DNA of 64,000 nucleotides from JACCZX01 sp963786295. Lineage in GTDB: Bacteria > Pseudomonadota > Gammaproteobacteria > Burkholderiales > Burkholderiaceae_F. The translations under genes were made by a program, and so were the position numbers. The notes under the pieces are model-generated. The model searched no databases. It saw only the letters and a program-made list of their open reading frames with translations, and was not told the origin of the DNA. Below are positions 36,791 to 46,324 of this stretch, piece by piece. Each line of letters opens with the position of its first letter. Within the stretch, counting starts at the first letter, position 1. Where the stretch lies: NCBI GenBank assembly GCA_963786295.1, contig CAWAYV010000007.1:24385-88384 (forward strand), in the 5' to 3' direction.

Positions 36791-37975
36791 TCAGTGCTGA
36801 GCACGCGCGTGATCAAACGCGCGCGGGGCCTGGTCGCGCAAGCTTTGACGCTCTCGCGCGATCCGTTCGCCGCGCCGCTTGCGCAGCCACACCCAGAGTC
36901 CGGTGAATACCAGCAGCATCGGCACGATTCCGGTGGCGGACATTGCGATCTGGCCCGCAATACCGAACGCGGTCCCACTGTGCAATGGAAACAGCCAGTG
37001 CATAAAGCCTTCGCCCGCGGTGCGCGTGCGCGGACTGCGCTCGACCATCATTTCGCCGCTGAGCGGATTGATCCACGCAATCGTGTCTCCGAGCCGATGG
37101 ACGTCACCAGCGCGCTTCAGGTAATACAAGTGGCCGGCCAACTGCCGTGGTGAGCCGTGCACTTCAAGCAGCGTGTGTTCGGGGAAACGCCGCTTTACAT
37201 CGGCGATTACGCGGTCGAGCTGCAGCGGCTCGTGCGCATTCTGCGGCTGCCATGGGACCGTCGGAAACGGAGCGACCTTCGAAAACACGCTGACCAGGTC
37301 GCGCACGTAATTGACGTAGACCAGCGTGGCACCGGTCACCGTTGCCAGCAGCAGGGTGAGAGCGAACACGATGCCGGTCGAGCGATGCACGTCGAATGCG
37401 ATGCGCGTGGGCGACGTTCGCGGATTGATCCACACGATGCGTTTCAGTGCCGCTCGGGTGCGAGGCGTGGCCAATACGAAGCCGGTGATCGCCGAAGTCA
37501 GCAGCAACAGCCCCGCGATGCCGACGATGTTCGATCCGGCGTTGCCGAGCAACACGTTGCGGTGAAACTCGTACAGCGTGCGCAGAAAATCGGGCGGCGC
37601 GATGCTTAGGGATTCAAGGGAACGCGCTCCGAGATGGGCGCCGGTTACCGGATCAAACATCACCTCGATCCGCTCGGCGCCGACGCGCCGGGGTTTTAAG
37701 CGCATCGTTAGCCGGTACACCTCGCCGTCAGCGGCCGGAAACCGGATTTTTTCGACCAACCCGAGCGGGTACGCGGCCTCGGCACGCTCGACGATCGATT
37801 GCGCACTCCGATGCGTGCCGTGCGAGCCGGTGGTCAGCAGGTGCGGGTTAAGCCACGCATCGATCGGATCTTCGAACACGAGGATGGCACCGCTCAGTCC
37901 GACCAGCGCAAACCACACGCCGAGACCGATGCCTAGCCAGCGATGAACCGTGAACCACTTGGGCCGCGATCGCAT
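36791..37975 (-). CDS. PepSY-associated transmembrane protein
   Basis: A 394-residue inner-membrane protein with four hydrophobic helices: one near residues 12-33 (WLGIGLGVWFALVGLSGAIL), two in the middle (about 145-168 and 195-220), and one near 345-365. PepSY regions lie between them, and conserved His residues sit at the helix ends (KWFTVHRWLG; FDVHRSTG; HWLFPLHSGTAFG). Relatives act in iron uptake as possible ferric-siderophore reductases. No TonB receptor is adjacent, so the role stays open. Confidence 0.88.
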   Translation of the reverse strand: MRSRPKWFTVHRWLGIGLGVWFALVGLSGAILVFEDPIDAWLNPHLLTTGSHGTHRSAQSIVERAEAAYPLGLVEKIRFPAADGEVYRLTMRLKPRRVGAERIEVMFDPVTGAHLGARSLESLSIAPPDFLRTLYEFHRNVLLGNAGSNIVGIAGLLLLTSAITGFVLATPRTRAALKRIVWINPRTSPTRIAFDVHRSTGIVFALTLLLATVTGATLVYVNYVRDLVSVFSKVAPFPTVPWQPQNAHEPLQLDRVIADVKRRFPEHTLLEVHGSPRQLAGHLYYLKRAGDVHRLGDTIAWINPLSGEMMVERSPRTRTAGEGFMHWLFPLHSGTAFGIAGQIAMSATGIVPMLLVFTGLWVWLRKRRGERIARERQSLRDQAPRAFDHARAQH

Positions 37976-37992
37976 CGTCTGCGCCTATTTCA

Positions 37993-39663
37993 TTAGTCTC
38001 CGACCGGCTTCTTCTTGCGCCAGACGTCGATCAACGCTATGAATTTGTCGCGTGCCGATCCGCGTTCATCCGACAGCACATCGAGGAAATCGGACAGACG
38101 TCGCGATTTGACAATCGTGTAGAAGGTCAGAAACGCGGTCGGCACGAACACGATCAAAAAGAAACTGACCTTTTCGATCAGCGGAATCTCTGTCAGATCG
38201 ATCAGGTTCATGCCGATAAAGCTGGTCGCTATCGTGCCGATCAGTCCAAATGTCGTTACTACCGTCAAGCGCAGCACTGTGTTGTGTTGCCTCCGCGTAC
38301 TGTCGGTATCCAGGTACTGATCCATGCTGTAGATGCGATCCTTTACCTCGGCATACAAGGCGTCGAGCTTCAGATGATTGACGGTGAGATCGAACAGCTC
38401 GCGCGCCTGCGCTTGTTGCGACACTTCGTGAAACCAGTAGCGATGCGAGAAGCGCAGAAAGATCTCGAAGTTCTGTCGAATCGCCCGCTTGAAGCGCTTG
38501 ACCGATTCAGCCGAGCCGAGATCGAGCCGTTTCAGCGCCTCGGCCAGCCGATCGGCAAACATCAACAGCGCCGCTCGCTGAAAATGTGCGATCAAGAACA
38601 GAAGAAAGTGCTGATGCCGAAATTGTGCGAGCACGCCGCTTTCCGAATCCAGAAAATACTTTGACTGCGCATCGCCGACGACAATCAGCGCCAGTCCGCT
38701 GGCCAGATAGCGCGTGTTTGGCGACGGTCCGACGTCGCACCAGAAGCGGTCGTAGCAGTACCGCTGTTCAAAGTCCGCCACATGGCTTTCCGAGTACGGC
38801 AACGCTTGCGCATCGCCGCCGCCGGTCACCAGCCCGAGTCGAATGAAATCGTTACGCGACACCGCACGCGGTTCGTCGAGTGCCAACAAGCCCATCACTG
38901 GCATTCGGTAGAACTCGATTTGCCGATAGCGAATCGTGGCATTCGGATCCACATGATCGAGCTTCAACGGCTTCAGCAAGAACGCCCAGTGGGCACTGAT
39001 ACGCGGTGCGCGGTGCTTGGCAACGAAGGCAAGAAACTTGTTGCGATCGCCCGAATCAGACCGCGCCAGCACGGTACCGTCTGCCGCAAGCCATTCCAGG
39101 CTTGCCAGGCAGTGAAGACCGTCCCCGCGCTCGTCCCAGCCGGCCGGATAAGCGCGGCCGAACCGATACAGCAATTCCTGCGCTTGCGGCAGTGTCAGAT
39201 CGTCGCTGTAGACCTCGACATTCAGCAACACGACGTCGATGTCGTAGAAGAAGTACAGATCGATATGCGCGATCGGCAGTACGATCGGCTGGTCGCCATG
39301 GCGCGCCGTCACGCGCACTGACGCAATGTCGTGCCGCCGATACACGCGCATCGGCGAACTGCCCGGTTCCTTGTCTGTGTTTGACTCTTCCTTCTTTGCG
39401 CGGCTTTCGCCGTACAAAAACCTTTGTACGTACGGCAGGAACGTGACGAACTCACTGTAGTGGCGCAACTGGAACTGTTTGCCTTCAGGAGTGAACTCGT
39501 CGAGCAGTTCGCGCCAGGGGTTGTCTGCAGTTTCCTGATCAAGCACTTCCCAGTGCTCTTGAATCTGCGCGCCGGGCCGGATCGGCATCAACTGCAGCGG
39601 CCACAGCAGGATCTGCCGGAAGTGCCGTACGTTCATTGCGGAGTTGCTCGCCTGCGCGGCCAT
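37993..39663 (-). CDS. CorA-like (GMN motif) membrane protein with large N-terminal domain
   Basis: A 556-residue protein whose last 150 residues look like the CorA superfamily: a long coiled helical stretch, then two transmembrane helices with the pore signature in TSFIGMNLIDLTEIPL. The roughly 400-residue N-terminal part is larger than in CorA and has no motif I recognise beyond acidic and aromatic segments. The start at 39663 has GGGAG seven bases upstream, whereas the longer frame to 39702 lacks a site. It probably moves a divalent cation or senses one; the cation is unknown. Confidence 0.72.
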   Translation of the reverse strand: MAAQASNSAMNVRHFRQILLWPLQLMPIRPGAQIQEHWEVLDQETADNPWRELLDEFTPEGKQFQLRHYSEFVTFLPYVQRFLYGESRAKKEESNTDKEPGSSPMRVYRRHDIASVRVTARHGDQPIVLPIAHIDLYFFYDIDVVLLNVEVYSDDLTLPQAQELLYRFGRAYPAGWDERGDGLHCLASLEWLAADGTVLARSDSGDRNKFLAFVAKHRAPRISAHWAFLLKPLKLDHVDPNATIRYRQIEFYRMPVMGLLALDEPRAVSRNDFIRLGLVTGGGDAQALPYSESHVADFEQRYCYDRFWCDVGPSPNTRYLASGLALIVVGDAQSKYFLDSESGVLAQFRHQHFLLFLIAHFQRAALLMFADRLAEALKRLDLGSAESVKRFKRAIRQNFEIFLRFSHRYWFHEVSQQAQARELFDLTVNHLKLDALYAEVKDRIYSMDQYLDTDSTRRQHNTVLRLTVVTTFGLIGTIATSFIGMNLIDLTEIPLIEKVSFFLIVFVPTAFLTFYTIVKSRRLSDFLDVLSDERGSARDKFIALIDVWRKKKPVGD

Positions 39664-39708
39664 CGTGACTCCCACTGCGTTGGCCGAGTCTATCGGCCCC
39701 AACCTTAT

Positions 39709-40107
39709 CTACCGCGACACAGTTAGCGTGTAATCGCCCGAGTTCGTCCGCCCACCGGCGTTCTCAACCACGACGACCAGCGGCACTTTGCTGGTCTTGT
39801 GATTCGCTTTCGGCTTCGGAATCACGACCGACTTGCTTGCACTATTGCCGTTGCCGGTAGCAATGACAAATAAGCGCCAACCCGTTTTCCGATTGCCTTG
39901 CGCATCTGCGAAGTAGACGGCGACCGTTTCGCCACCCGAGGCGGTGGTCTTGGCGTTTAGCGTTAACGTGACGTTGCCGGGCTCGGCTTCGAGTACGTGC
40001 GAAAACTGCGTCGGTCGATCCGAGTTCCATCTGTTCGAAAACGGCCCTGTTTGACTCAATGCAGTCGACGACAAAATGCAAGACAACACAAACACGAGCG
40101 TGCGCAT
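39709..40107 (-). CDS. Small exported protein of unknown function
   Basis: A 132-residue protein with a signal peptide (MRTLVFVLSCILSSTALS, cleavage before QTG). The mature part is a predicted beta-rich domain (NVTLTLNAKTTASGGETVAVYFAD; DYTLTVSR at the end), reminiscent of pre-peptidase C-terminal domains. It sits 45 bases upstream of the CorA-like gene on the same strand and may share its transcript. I do not recognise a specific function. Confidence 0.65.
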   Translation of the reverse strand: MRTLVFVLSCILSSTALSQTGPFSNRWNSDRPTQFSHVLEAEPGNVTLTLNAKTTASGGETVAVYFADAQGNRKTGWRLFVIATGNGNSASKSVVIPKPKANHKTSKVPLVVVVENAGGRTNSGDYTLTVSR

Positions 40108-40218
40108 AATGGATTCGGAGTTGAACGGTAGGTCATGCTAGTCATCAACACCGCGACCCGCAATCGCTGACGCGTGCACCGCTAGACTTCCGGCCTCGGA
40201 CCGTGTGGCCAGGCTCGG

Positions 40219-40785
40219 ATGGCTGAATCAACCGCTCTGCAACAGGACCTTGCTCGAGTCGCCCTGGGCGATCGCGCTGCGTTCGCGCGCGTTTATCAGG
40301 CCACCAGTGCGCATCTGTTTGGCGTCGCGCTTCGTATATTGAAGCGGCGCGATGTGGCCGAGGATGTTCTGCAGGAGGCATTTGTGAGTGTCTGGCATCA
40401 CGCGGCCAGCTATCAGGCTGCGAGTGGCCAGCCGATGACGTGGATGATTTCGATCGTTCGCAACAAGGCGCTCGACATCGTGCGCAGCGCCGCGGCGCGG
40501 CATGAAACCGGAATGCCGTCCAGCGCAGCGGGCGAGGAAATCGACATCGAAGACGAGCGACCGAGTCCTCTGCAGCTGTTGACTCAGGCGACCGACGCGC
40601 TGGCAATTCGCGGCTGCATGGAAGCGCTCGACGCATCGCATCGGCAATGCCTCGCGCTGGCGTATTACCAGGGCATGTCGCACTCGGAAGTCGCTGCGCA
40701 TCTGCGGGCTCCGCTCGGCAGCGTCAAGGCATGGGTGCGGCGCGGGCTGGAACGATTGAAGAAGTGCTTGGAGAACATTGGGTGA
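40219..40785 (+). CDS. ECF RNA polymerase sigma factor (SigK-like)
   Basis: A 188-residue group IV sigma factor. Region 2 is visible as RDVAEDVLQEAFVSVWHHA with MTWMISIVRNKALDIVRS, and region 4 as LAYYQGMSHSEVAAHLRAPLG and SVKAWVRRGLERLKK. The stop overlaps the GTG of the anti-sigma gene as GTGA, so the two are translated together. It should direct RNA polymerase to its own operon and to secreted-protein targets such as the downstream COG4315 gene. Confidence 0.92.
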   Translation: MAESTALQQDLARVALGDRAAFARVYQATSAHLFGVALRILKRRDVAEDVLQEAFVSVWHHAASYQAASGQPMTWMISIVRNKALDIVRSAAARHETGMPSSAAGEEIDIEDERPSPLQLLTQATDALAIRGCMEALDASHRQCLALAYYQGMSHSEVAAHLRAPLGSVKAWVRRGLERLKKCLENIG

Positions 40786-41519
40786 ACTACAACCGCGCCG
40801 ATCTGCTCGATCGCCTGGCGTCCGAGTATGTGCTCGGCACGCTGCATGGCGCGGCGCGGCGTCGCTTTGACAAGTTGCTTGTCGAATCACCGGCAGCGCG
40901 CGGCGCGGTGCACGCCTGGGAGCAGCGTCTGGCGCTGTTGGCTGCACCGGTACCGCCGGTCGCGCCGCCGCCGCGAGTCTGGACCGCCACCGAGGCGCGC
41001 ATTGGACAGACCGCTGCGGCACGCCGAGCGCCACACTCCTGGTGGTCCAGTCTATGGAAGCCAGCGCTCGGTTTTGCATTCGGCGCCGCGTTGACATTCG
41101 CGCTGGTCCAACTGGTGCCGGGGGCTTTCGTATCGCTCGACGGCCTTGCGCAACGCGAACAGGCGCTTCCGCAAAGCTACGTCGGTCTGTTGCTTGACCG
41201 CGAAGGCCTGCCCACGTTGTTGATCAGTTCGACCCGCCATGGCACGCGCGTCACCGTCAAGTCGCTGCGCCCGATCGCGGTGCCACCCGGCAAGGTCGCG
41301 CAAGTGTGGGCGTTGCCGAAAGAGGGTGCTGCATTCCCGATCGGAGTTGCAGTTCCGACCAAGCCGCCGGGCAGCACGTCATTTGAGATGAGTGCAACGT
41401 CGGAGAAGTTGCTCGCCAATGTCACGCGGCTTGCGGTGTCATTCGAAGATGCACCGGCACGGGCGGGCGCTACACCGGGCGAATTCGTTCTGATCGGCCA
41501 CTGCGTCAAGCTCTGGTAA
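40782..41519 (+). CDS. Anti-sigma factor, RskA-like
   Basis: A 245-residue single-pass membrane protein. The cytosolic N-terminus (LLDRLASEYVLGTLHGAARRRF) is the sigma-binding helix bundle and has no zinc-binding His/Cys set. A transmembrane helix is at about residues 88-108, followed by a periplasmic RskA-type domain with PTLLISSTRHGTRVTVKSLRP and WALPKEGAAFPIGVA. The GTG at 40782 overlaps the sigma-factor stop, and GGAG lies nine bases upstream. It should hold the sigma factor inactive until an envelope signal arrives. Confidence 0.88.
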   Translation: MNYNRADLLDRLASEYVLGTLHGAARRRFDKLLVESPAARGAVHAWEQRLALLAAPVPPVAPPPRVWTATEARIGQTAAARRAPHSWWSSLWKPALGFAFGAALTFALVQLVPGAFVSLDGLAQREQALPQSYVGLLLDREGLPTLLISSTRHGTRVTVKSLRPIAVPPGKVAQVWALPKEGAAFPIGVAVPTKPPGSTSFEMSATSEKLLANVTRLAVSFEDAPARAGATPGEFVLIGHCVKLW

Positions 41520-41614
41520 AAAAATTCTGCCGCCGGCTGCATCCGGTTTGCGATCCATTGCGTATGTGTGGCAGGTGCTCGAAGAGCGCCACCCACTAAC
41601 GCAGAGGAAATCGA

Positions 41615-42031
41615 ATGAAACGCACAATGATGTTTGCCGCGATCGCCGTCGTCACGCTGGCGGTTCACGCTAATCCGACGCAAATCTCCAACGGTGTGAT
41701 GGCCAGCAAGGAAGGAAAGACGCTGTACACGTTCGACAAGGACGTAACGGGCAAGAGCAACTGCAATGGCGGTTGCGCCGCGGCGTGGCCTGCGTTTACG
41801 GTCGCAAACCCGGCGCTGGCCGGCGGCGACTTTTCGATCGTCAAGCGCGACGATGGCGCATCGCAGTGGGCCTTCAAGGGCATGCCGCTGTATTTCTTCG
41901 CAGGCGATGCCAAGGCGGGCGATGTCAACGGTGACAACCAGGGCGGTGTATGGCACGTGATTCGCAGCGAGTCGAAGAAGACATCGGTCGCCCCGGATAC
42001 CAGCTACAGCGCGGGCTACAACTACAACTGA
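41615..42031 (+). CDS. Secreted COG4315-type repeat protein
   Basis: A 138-residue exported protein (signal peptide MKRTMMFAAIAVVTLAVHA). The family pattern Yx[FWY]xxD is visible in LYTFDKDVTGKSNCNGGCAAAWP, with a conserved Cys pair (NCNGGC) and a second half FKGMPLYFFAGDAKAGDVNGD. Such proteins are often in ECF sigma/anti-sigma operons and are likely targets of that pair here, 95 bases upstream. The biochemical role is unknown. Confidence 0.85.
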   Translation: MKRTMMFAAIAVVTLAVHANPTQISNGVMASKEGKTLYTFDKDVTGKSNCNGGCAAAWPAFTVANPALAGGDFSIVKRDDGASQWAFKGMPLYFFAGDAKAGDVNGDNQGGVWHVIRSESKKTSVAPDTSYSAGYNYN

Positions 42032-42042
42032 TGTGAATCGCG

Positions 42043-42060
42043 TCCGGCCCGCAGGCCGGA
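42043..42060 (+). terminator. Hairpin after the COG4315 gene
   Basis: Perfect 7-bp stem TCCGGCC/GGCCGGA with a CGCA loop, 12 bases after the stop codon. There is no T tract, so it may stabilise the transcript end or terminate with Rho rather than act as an intrinsic terminator. Confidence 0.45.
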
Positions 42061-42103
42061 TGCTGTCAGGAGACGCCGACACTGAACCGTGTAGGAGCTC
42101 GCC

Positions 42104-42417
42104 GTGACGCAGGAGCTGATCTTGCACTCGATCACTGCGATCTATGCGGTTTGCAACGTGGTGCGCCTGTTGTTCTACGTGCCGCAGATGCTTGCGGTGG
42201 CACGCGACCCCTGGGCGCGTATGCGATTTCGCTTTCGACTGGATCTTCTGGACGTTTAGCCACGGCGTGACGACGGTGTATTGCGATATGGTCGTGTGCG
42301 ACCGCTGCTGCGATGATGCTGGGCAATACCGTCGGGTCGTGCGCGATCGTGGCGCTCACCGCTCGCAAGCGTTACGCCTATGGAAAGAGTCGCAGATCGC
42401 TGATTACCGAGCGGTAA
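42104..42417 (+). pseudogene. Small PQ-loop/SemiSWEET-like membrane protein, about three frameshifts
   Basis: The GTG at 42104 with AGGAG upstream starts VTQELILHSITAIYAVCNVVRLLFYVPQMLAVARDP, a helix with the PQ motif (YVPQML). The frames that follow contain AYAISLSTW, IFWTFSHGVTTVYCDMVV and AAAMMLGNTVGSCAIVALT then ARKRYAYGK, spread over three frames. Together they make a protein of about 105 residues with three helices, as in bacterial SemiSWEET-type proteins. The gene as given cannot make a full product. It may be a sequencing artefact or a real pseudogene. Confidence 0.55.
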
Positions 42418-42445
42418 GATGTTTGCGGGCTTCGGGGAGCTTCGC

Positions 42446-43438
42446 ATGACCGCCATCTCAAACAAATTGCGTCTCTTCTTTCAAATGGCAATCGCGATTG
42501 CGTTCGCGTCCGCGACGAGCGTTGCATTGGCGCAGGCGTATCCGTCGAAACCGATCAGACTGATCGTGCCGCTGGCGCCCGGCAGCACGGCCGACATTGC
42601 CTCGCGCTTTACAGCGCAGGAATTGAGCAAGGCCCTCGGACAATCGGTCGTCGTGGAGAACAAAGCCGGGGCGGGCGGCACGATCGCGATGGCCGAGCTC
42701 GCACGTTCTGCGCCCGATGGCTACACGATCGGCTTCGCGTCGCAAGGCACGCTGGTATTCAATCAAGGTATCTACGCCAAGCCGGGTTATGAATCGACGA
42801 AGGACTTCGCGCCGATCGCGTTGCTCGGCGGCGTGTCGAATGTGATGATTGTTCATCCGACGAACAAGGCAGGCGTGCCGGCGGACGTGATTGCAGTCGC
42901 CAAGGCAAAGCCGGGCGAATCGACTTTTTCCTCGGGTGGCAGCGGCACGAGCCATCATTTATCCGGCGTTCTTTTCGCGCGCGTGACCGGCACCGAACTC
43001 GTGCATGTGCCTTACAAAGGGGCCCCGCAAGGTGTTCTTGCGGTGATGACGAACGAAGTGACGATGGGCTTTTTCAATACGCCGACGGTGATCAGTCAGA
43101 TCAAGGAGGGCAAGGTCAAGGCGCTCGGCGTCACGAGCCTCGCCCGCTCACCGCTGTTGCCGAACGTGCCGACGCTCGATGAGCAGGGCGTCAAGGGTTA
43201 TGAAGTCAACACGTGGTTCGGGTTCGTAGCGCCAGCCGGCACTCCGCCGGAAGTCGTCAACCGCCTGAACGCGGAGCTGAACAAAATCTTCACGAGTGCT
43301 GAAGCGAAAGAGCGGCTGGGGCCGCAGGGCTTCGACTTATCGCCACCGCTAACACCGGCAGCGTTTTCCAAGCTAATTGCCGACGATCTGGCGCGGTGGG
43401 TGCCGATTGTCAAGGCTTCCGGCGCGAAGGCAGATTGA
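42446..43438 (+). CDS. Bug-family tripartite tricarboxylate transporter substrate-binding protein
   Basis: A 330-residue periplasmic receptor with an N-terminal leader (LRLFFQMAIAIAFASATSVALA, cleavage before QAY). Family motifs are YPSKPIRLIVPLAPGSTADI, VVVENKAGAGGTIAMAELAR, SAPDGYTIGFASQG and LVHVPYKGAPQGVLAV. The start at 42446 has GGGAG seven bases upstream, so the longer frame from 42419 is not used. There are no TctA/TctB genes nearby. Such orphan receptors are very numerous in Burkholderiales and share permeases. Confidence 0.93.
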   Translation: MTAISNKLRLFFQMAIAIAFASATSVALAQAYPSKPIRLIVPLAPGSTADIASRFTAQELSKALGQSVVVENKAGAGGTIAMAELARSAPDGYTIGFASQGTLVFNQGIYAKPGYESTKDFAPIALLGGVSNVMIVHPTNKAGVPADVIAVAKAKPGESTFSSGGSGTSHHLSGVLFARVTGTELVHVPYKGAPQGVLAVMTNEVTMGFFNTPTVISQIKEGKVKALGVTSLARSPLLPNVPTLDEQGVKGYEVNTWFGFVAPAGTPPEVVNRLNAELNKIFTSAEAKERLGPQGFDLSPPLTPAAFSKLIADDLARWVPIVKASGAKAD

Positions 43439-43442
43439 AATC

Positions 43443-44517
43443 TCAAAGACCGCGTAGCACCGCCGCGGTCATGGTGGCGGTGTTGCCCTTGCCTCGGATG
43501 TCGCCGGTGCGCGCCTGCGCATCGGCCAACGCTTCAGTGATCGCGCCGGACATCGAAGCGGCCATGCGAACCGCGCCCGTCGTTGCCGCGCTTGTGGCCC
43601 AGCCAGTCAAACATCATCCGGGTGGAATCCATCATCGCGTAGGGATTGGCGATGCCCTTGCCCGCGATGTCGGGCGCAGAGCCGTGAGTGGCTTGCGCCA
43701 TCGCGACGTCGCCGTCTCCGATACACAGCCCGGGGGCCATGCCAAGACCACCGACCAGGCCGGCCGCTTCGTCGGACAGGATGTCGCCAAACATGTTGGT
43801 CGTCACGACGACATCGAACGTTTGCGGATCGCGAACCAGACGCATGGCGAACGTGTCCACGATCACATCGTCAACGAGCACGTCTGGGTACTCGGGCGCG
43901 AGTTTGCGGCACTCTTCGACGAACATTCCGCAGCCGAGCTTGAAGACGGTGTCCTTGTGCACGTACGTCAGGTGCTTGCGCCGTTGGCGCGCCAGCTCGT
44001 AGGCGGCGCGCGCGACGCGGCGGCTGCCCGTACGCGTGATGACGCGAACCGATAGGGTCACTTCGTCCGTGGGACGAAACTCGCCCGAGCCGAGGACCAT
44101 GTTGCGGTCTGGCTGAAAGCCCTCGTTGTTCTCGCGCACGATCACGAGATCCACGTTGTCGTGCAGGCAGCCAATGTCCGGATAGGAGCGTGTCGGCCGG
44201 ACGTTGGCGAACAGGTTGAACTCCTTGCGCAGGATGGGGTGTGGGTTGATCGCGTTCGGGACCTTCGGGTACGCACGGTGGCCGATGGGACCGAGAATCC
44301 AACCGTCAAGCGTCTTCAGCGTCTCGAGCGTCTCGGGCGGCAGCGTGTGACCATGCGTGTCGAGCGCAGAGCGACCGATCGGCAGCGGGTGCCAGTCGAT
44401 GGCGACACTGTGCATTTCGGCAGCGGCGCGGCTGATCTCGACCGATGCCGGGACAATCTCGTGGCCGATGTCGTCGCCGTTGAGGATGCCGATGCGCAGA
44501 GGTGCTGGGTTGTTCAA
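43443..44517 (-). CDS. Isocitrate/isopropylmalate dehydrogenase family protein (single frameshift)
   Basis: An NAD(P)-dependent decarboxylating dehydrogenase of about 358 residues. It starts at TTG (44517) with AAGG upstream: LRIGILNGDDIGHEIVPASVEI. The substrate-binding region is VDLVIVRENNEGFQPDRN and the metal site NMFGDILSDEAAGLVGGLGM. The main frame ends abnormally at 43534. The family C-terminus (RMAASMSGAITEALADAQAR) is in the next frame and ends at 43443. One extra G in GGG near 43578 explains the shift. The subgroup (tartrate, isopropylmalate or other) is uncertain. It follows the Bug gene 44526-45495 by 8 bases, as its operon partner. Confidence 0.86.
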
Positions 44518-44525
44518 CGACGACC

Positions 44526-45495
44526 TTATTCCTCGAGTTGAATATTTCGCGCCTTAGCAAGGGCCGTCCACTGCGCAATCTCGGAGCGGATGAACGCTCC
44601 GAACTGCTCGGGTGTCATAGGCCACGGCTCGACCGCTTCGGCCGCCAATTTCTCGCGCAAGTCGGGCGACTTGAGCACAGTCACCTGCGTTTCGTTCAGG
44701 CGCTTGACGAGGTCGGGAGCCATGCCGGCCGGGCCTACCGTGCCGTACCACTGCAGCGAATTGAAGCCCTTGAATCCGGCCTCTTCCATGGTCGGGACGT
44801 CCTTCAGCACCGGATTGCGCTCCTTGCCCGTCACTGCCAGCGGGCGCAGGCGTCCCGCCCGTATCTGCGGCAACGCCGCGGCCAGGCCGGGAAACATCGC
44901 CTGGGTTTGCCCGCCGAGCAGGTCGTTGATTGCCGGAGCGATGCCGCGATAGGGGATGTGCAGCATGAAAGCTTCCGGTTTCCTGCTTGAACAGTTCCAT
45001 CGTCATGTGCGTGAGCGAGCCCACCCCGGCGGAACCGTAGTTCACTTTGCCCGGATTGCGCTTCACATACTCGACGAACTCCTTCACGGTCTTTACGGGC
45101 AGGTTGGCGTCCACGACCAGCACGTTGGGCGTCGCACCGATCATCCCGATCGGCGTGAACTGCTTGATCGGGTCATAGGGGATGCGGCGCGTCGCCGGCG
45201 TCGTGCCGTGCGTGGCGACGTAGCCTTGCATCAAGGTGTAGCCGTCCGGTGCCGCACGCGCGGTCGTTTGGCTGGCAATGACCCCGCCGCCGCCACTCTG
45301 GTTGTCGACGACGAAGGGCTGACCTAGAAGCTTGCCCCACCGGTCTGTGACCACGCGCGCAATCATGTCGTTGCCGCCACCCGCGGCGACCGGCACGATG
45401 TAGCGAATTGGTTTAGACGGGTACGACGACTGCGCGAAGCTCACGCCAGGCAGTGCGAGCGCGGCGGCAGACTGCAGCAGTTGGCGGCGATTCAT
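44526..45495 (-). CDS. Bug-family tripartite tricarboxylate transporter substrate-binding protein (single frameshift)
   Basis: A receptor of about 323 residues. It starts MNRRQLLQSAAALALPGVSFA with a Tat-like leader, then YPSKPIRYIVPVAAGGGNDM and ARAAPDGYTLMQGYVATHG. After MTMELFKQETGS the frame leaves the pattern, and the neighbouring frame continues LHIPYRGIAPAINDLLGGQT to the normal end. The shift is at about 44970. It is the first gene of a pair with the dehydrogenase at 43443-44517. A dicarboxylate or hydroxydicarboxylate ligand would fit the neighbour. Confidence 0.88.
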
Positions 45496-45608
45496 GTTGT
45501 CTCCTCATTGGAATGTTGCGCCATGGTTCGTATGTGCACACGATAGCTGCCTTGTCTTGACTCTGAAAGAGCTCGATAGGATTTCCAAGACGGATCCTGG
45601 ATGAGCCC

Positions 45609-46250
45609 TTACTGCTCCGCTTCAATGGTGGTTGCATCCAGGCTGAGCAGACTAATCAACCTTACGTCGGCATCGATCATTCGTTGACGCGCTTTAGCAA
45701 GCGAACCATTCTGATCAATCGCGCGACACGCATCTTCAATAACAAATGCTTCGAATCCGGCTCCGCGTGCGTCCAGCGCGCTCCAAGCCACGCAGAAGTC
45801 AGTCGCTAGGCCGCAGCAGTAAACCTCCTTGATGCCTCGCTCATGCAACAGTGATGCGAGCCCCGTACGGGTCGTGCGATCGGCTTCCATGAACGCAGAG
45901 TAGCTATCCACATCAGAGCGATGGCCTTTGCGTATCACCGCGTGCGCATGAGAAATCTCCAACGCGTCAGCCAACGCAGCACCGTGCGTTCCTTGCACGC
46001 AATGCGTCGGCCACAGCACCTGCGGCCCATACGGCAACTCGATCGTCTCGAACGGAGACTTGCCGGAGTGAGTCGAAGCAAAAGAAATGTGCTGCGGCGG
46101 ATGCCAATCCTGCGTCAGGATGACGTTCTCGAACTTGCGAGCCAAAGCGTTGATGATTGGGACAACCTCATCGCCGCACGGAACCGCCAGCGCTCCGCCG
46201 GGCAGGAAGTCGTTTTGCACGTCGATGACGAGAAGAACTGAAGTACTCAT
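45609..46250 (-). CDS. pncA: Nicotinamidase / pyrazinamidase
   Basis: Hydrolyses nicotinamide to nicotinate in NAD salvage. The 213-residue isochorismatase-fold protein has the catalytic Asp in VIDVQNDFLPGGALAVP, metal ligands in LTQDWHPPQHISFAST, the catalytic Lys in AVIRKGHRSDVDSYSAF and the nucleophilic Cys in GLATDFCVAWSALDA. It is followed by nothing on its strand for 113 bases and is preceded by the YbaK gene. Confidence 0.94.
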   Translation of the reverse strand: MSTSVLLVIDVQNDFLPGGALAVPCGDEVVPIINALARKFENVILTQDWHPPQHISFASTHSGKSPFETIELPYGPQVLWPTHCVQGTHGAALADALEISHAHAVIRKGHRSDVDSYSAFMEADRTTRTGLASLLHERGIKEVYCCGLATDFCVAWSALDARGAGFEAFVIEDACRAIDQNGSLAKARQRMIDADVRLISLLSLDATTIEAEQ

Positions 46251-46324
46251 CGAACACTCGAGGGCACGCGTTGCCGACGTCCGAACTCCGACGAATCGGC
46301 CGTTGGACGCCGCCGATCAGTTCG

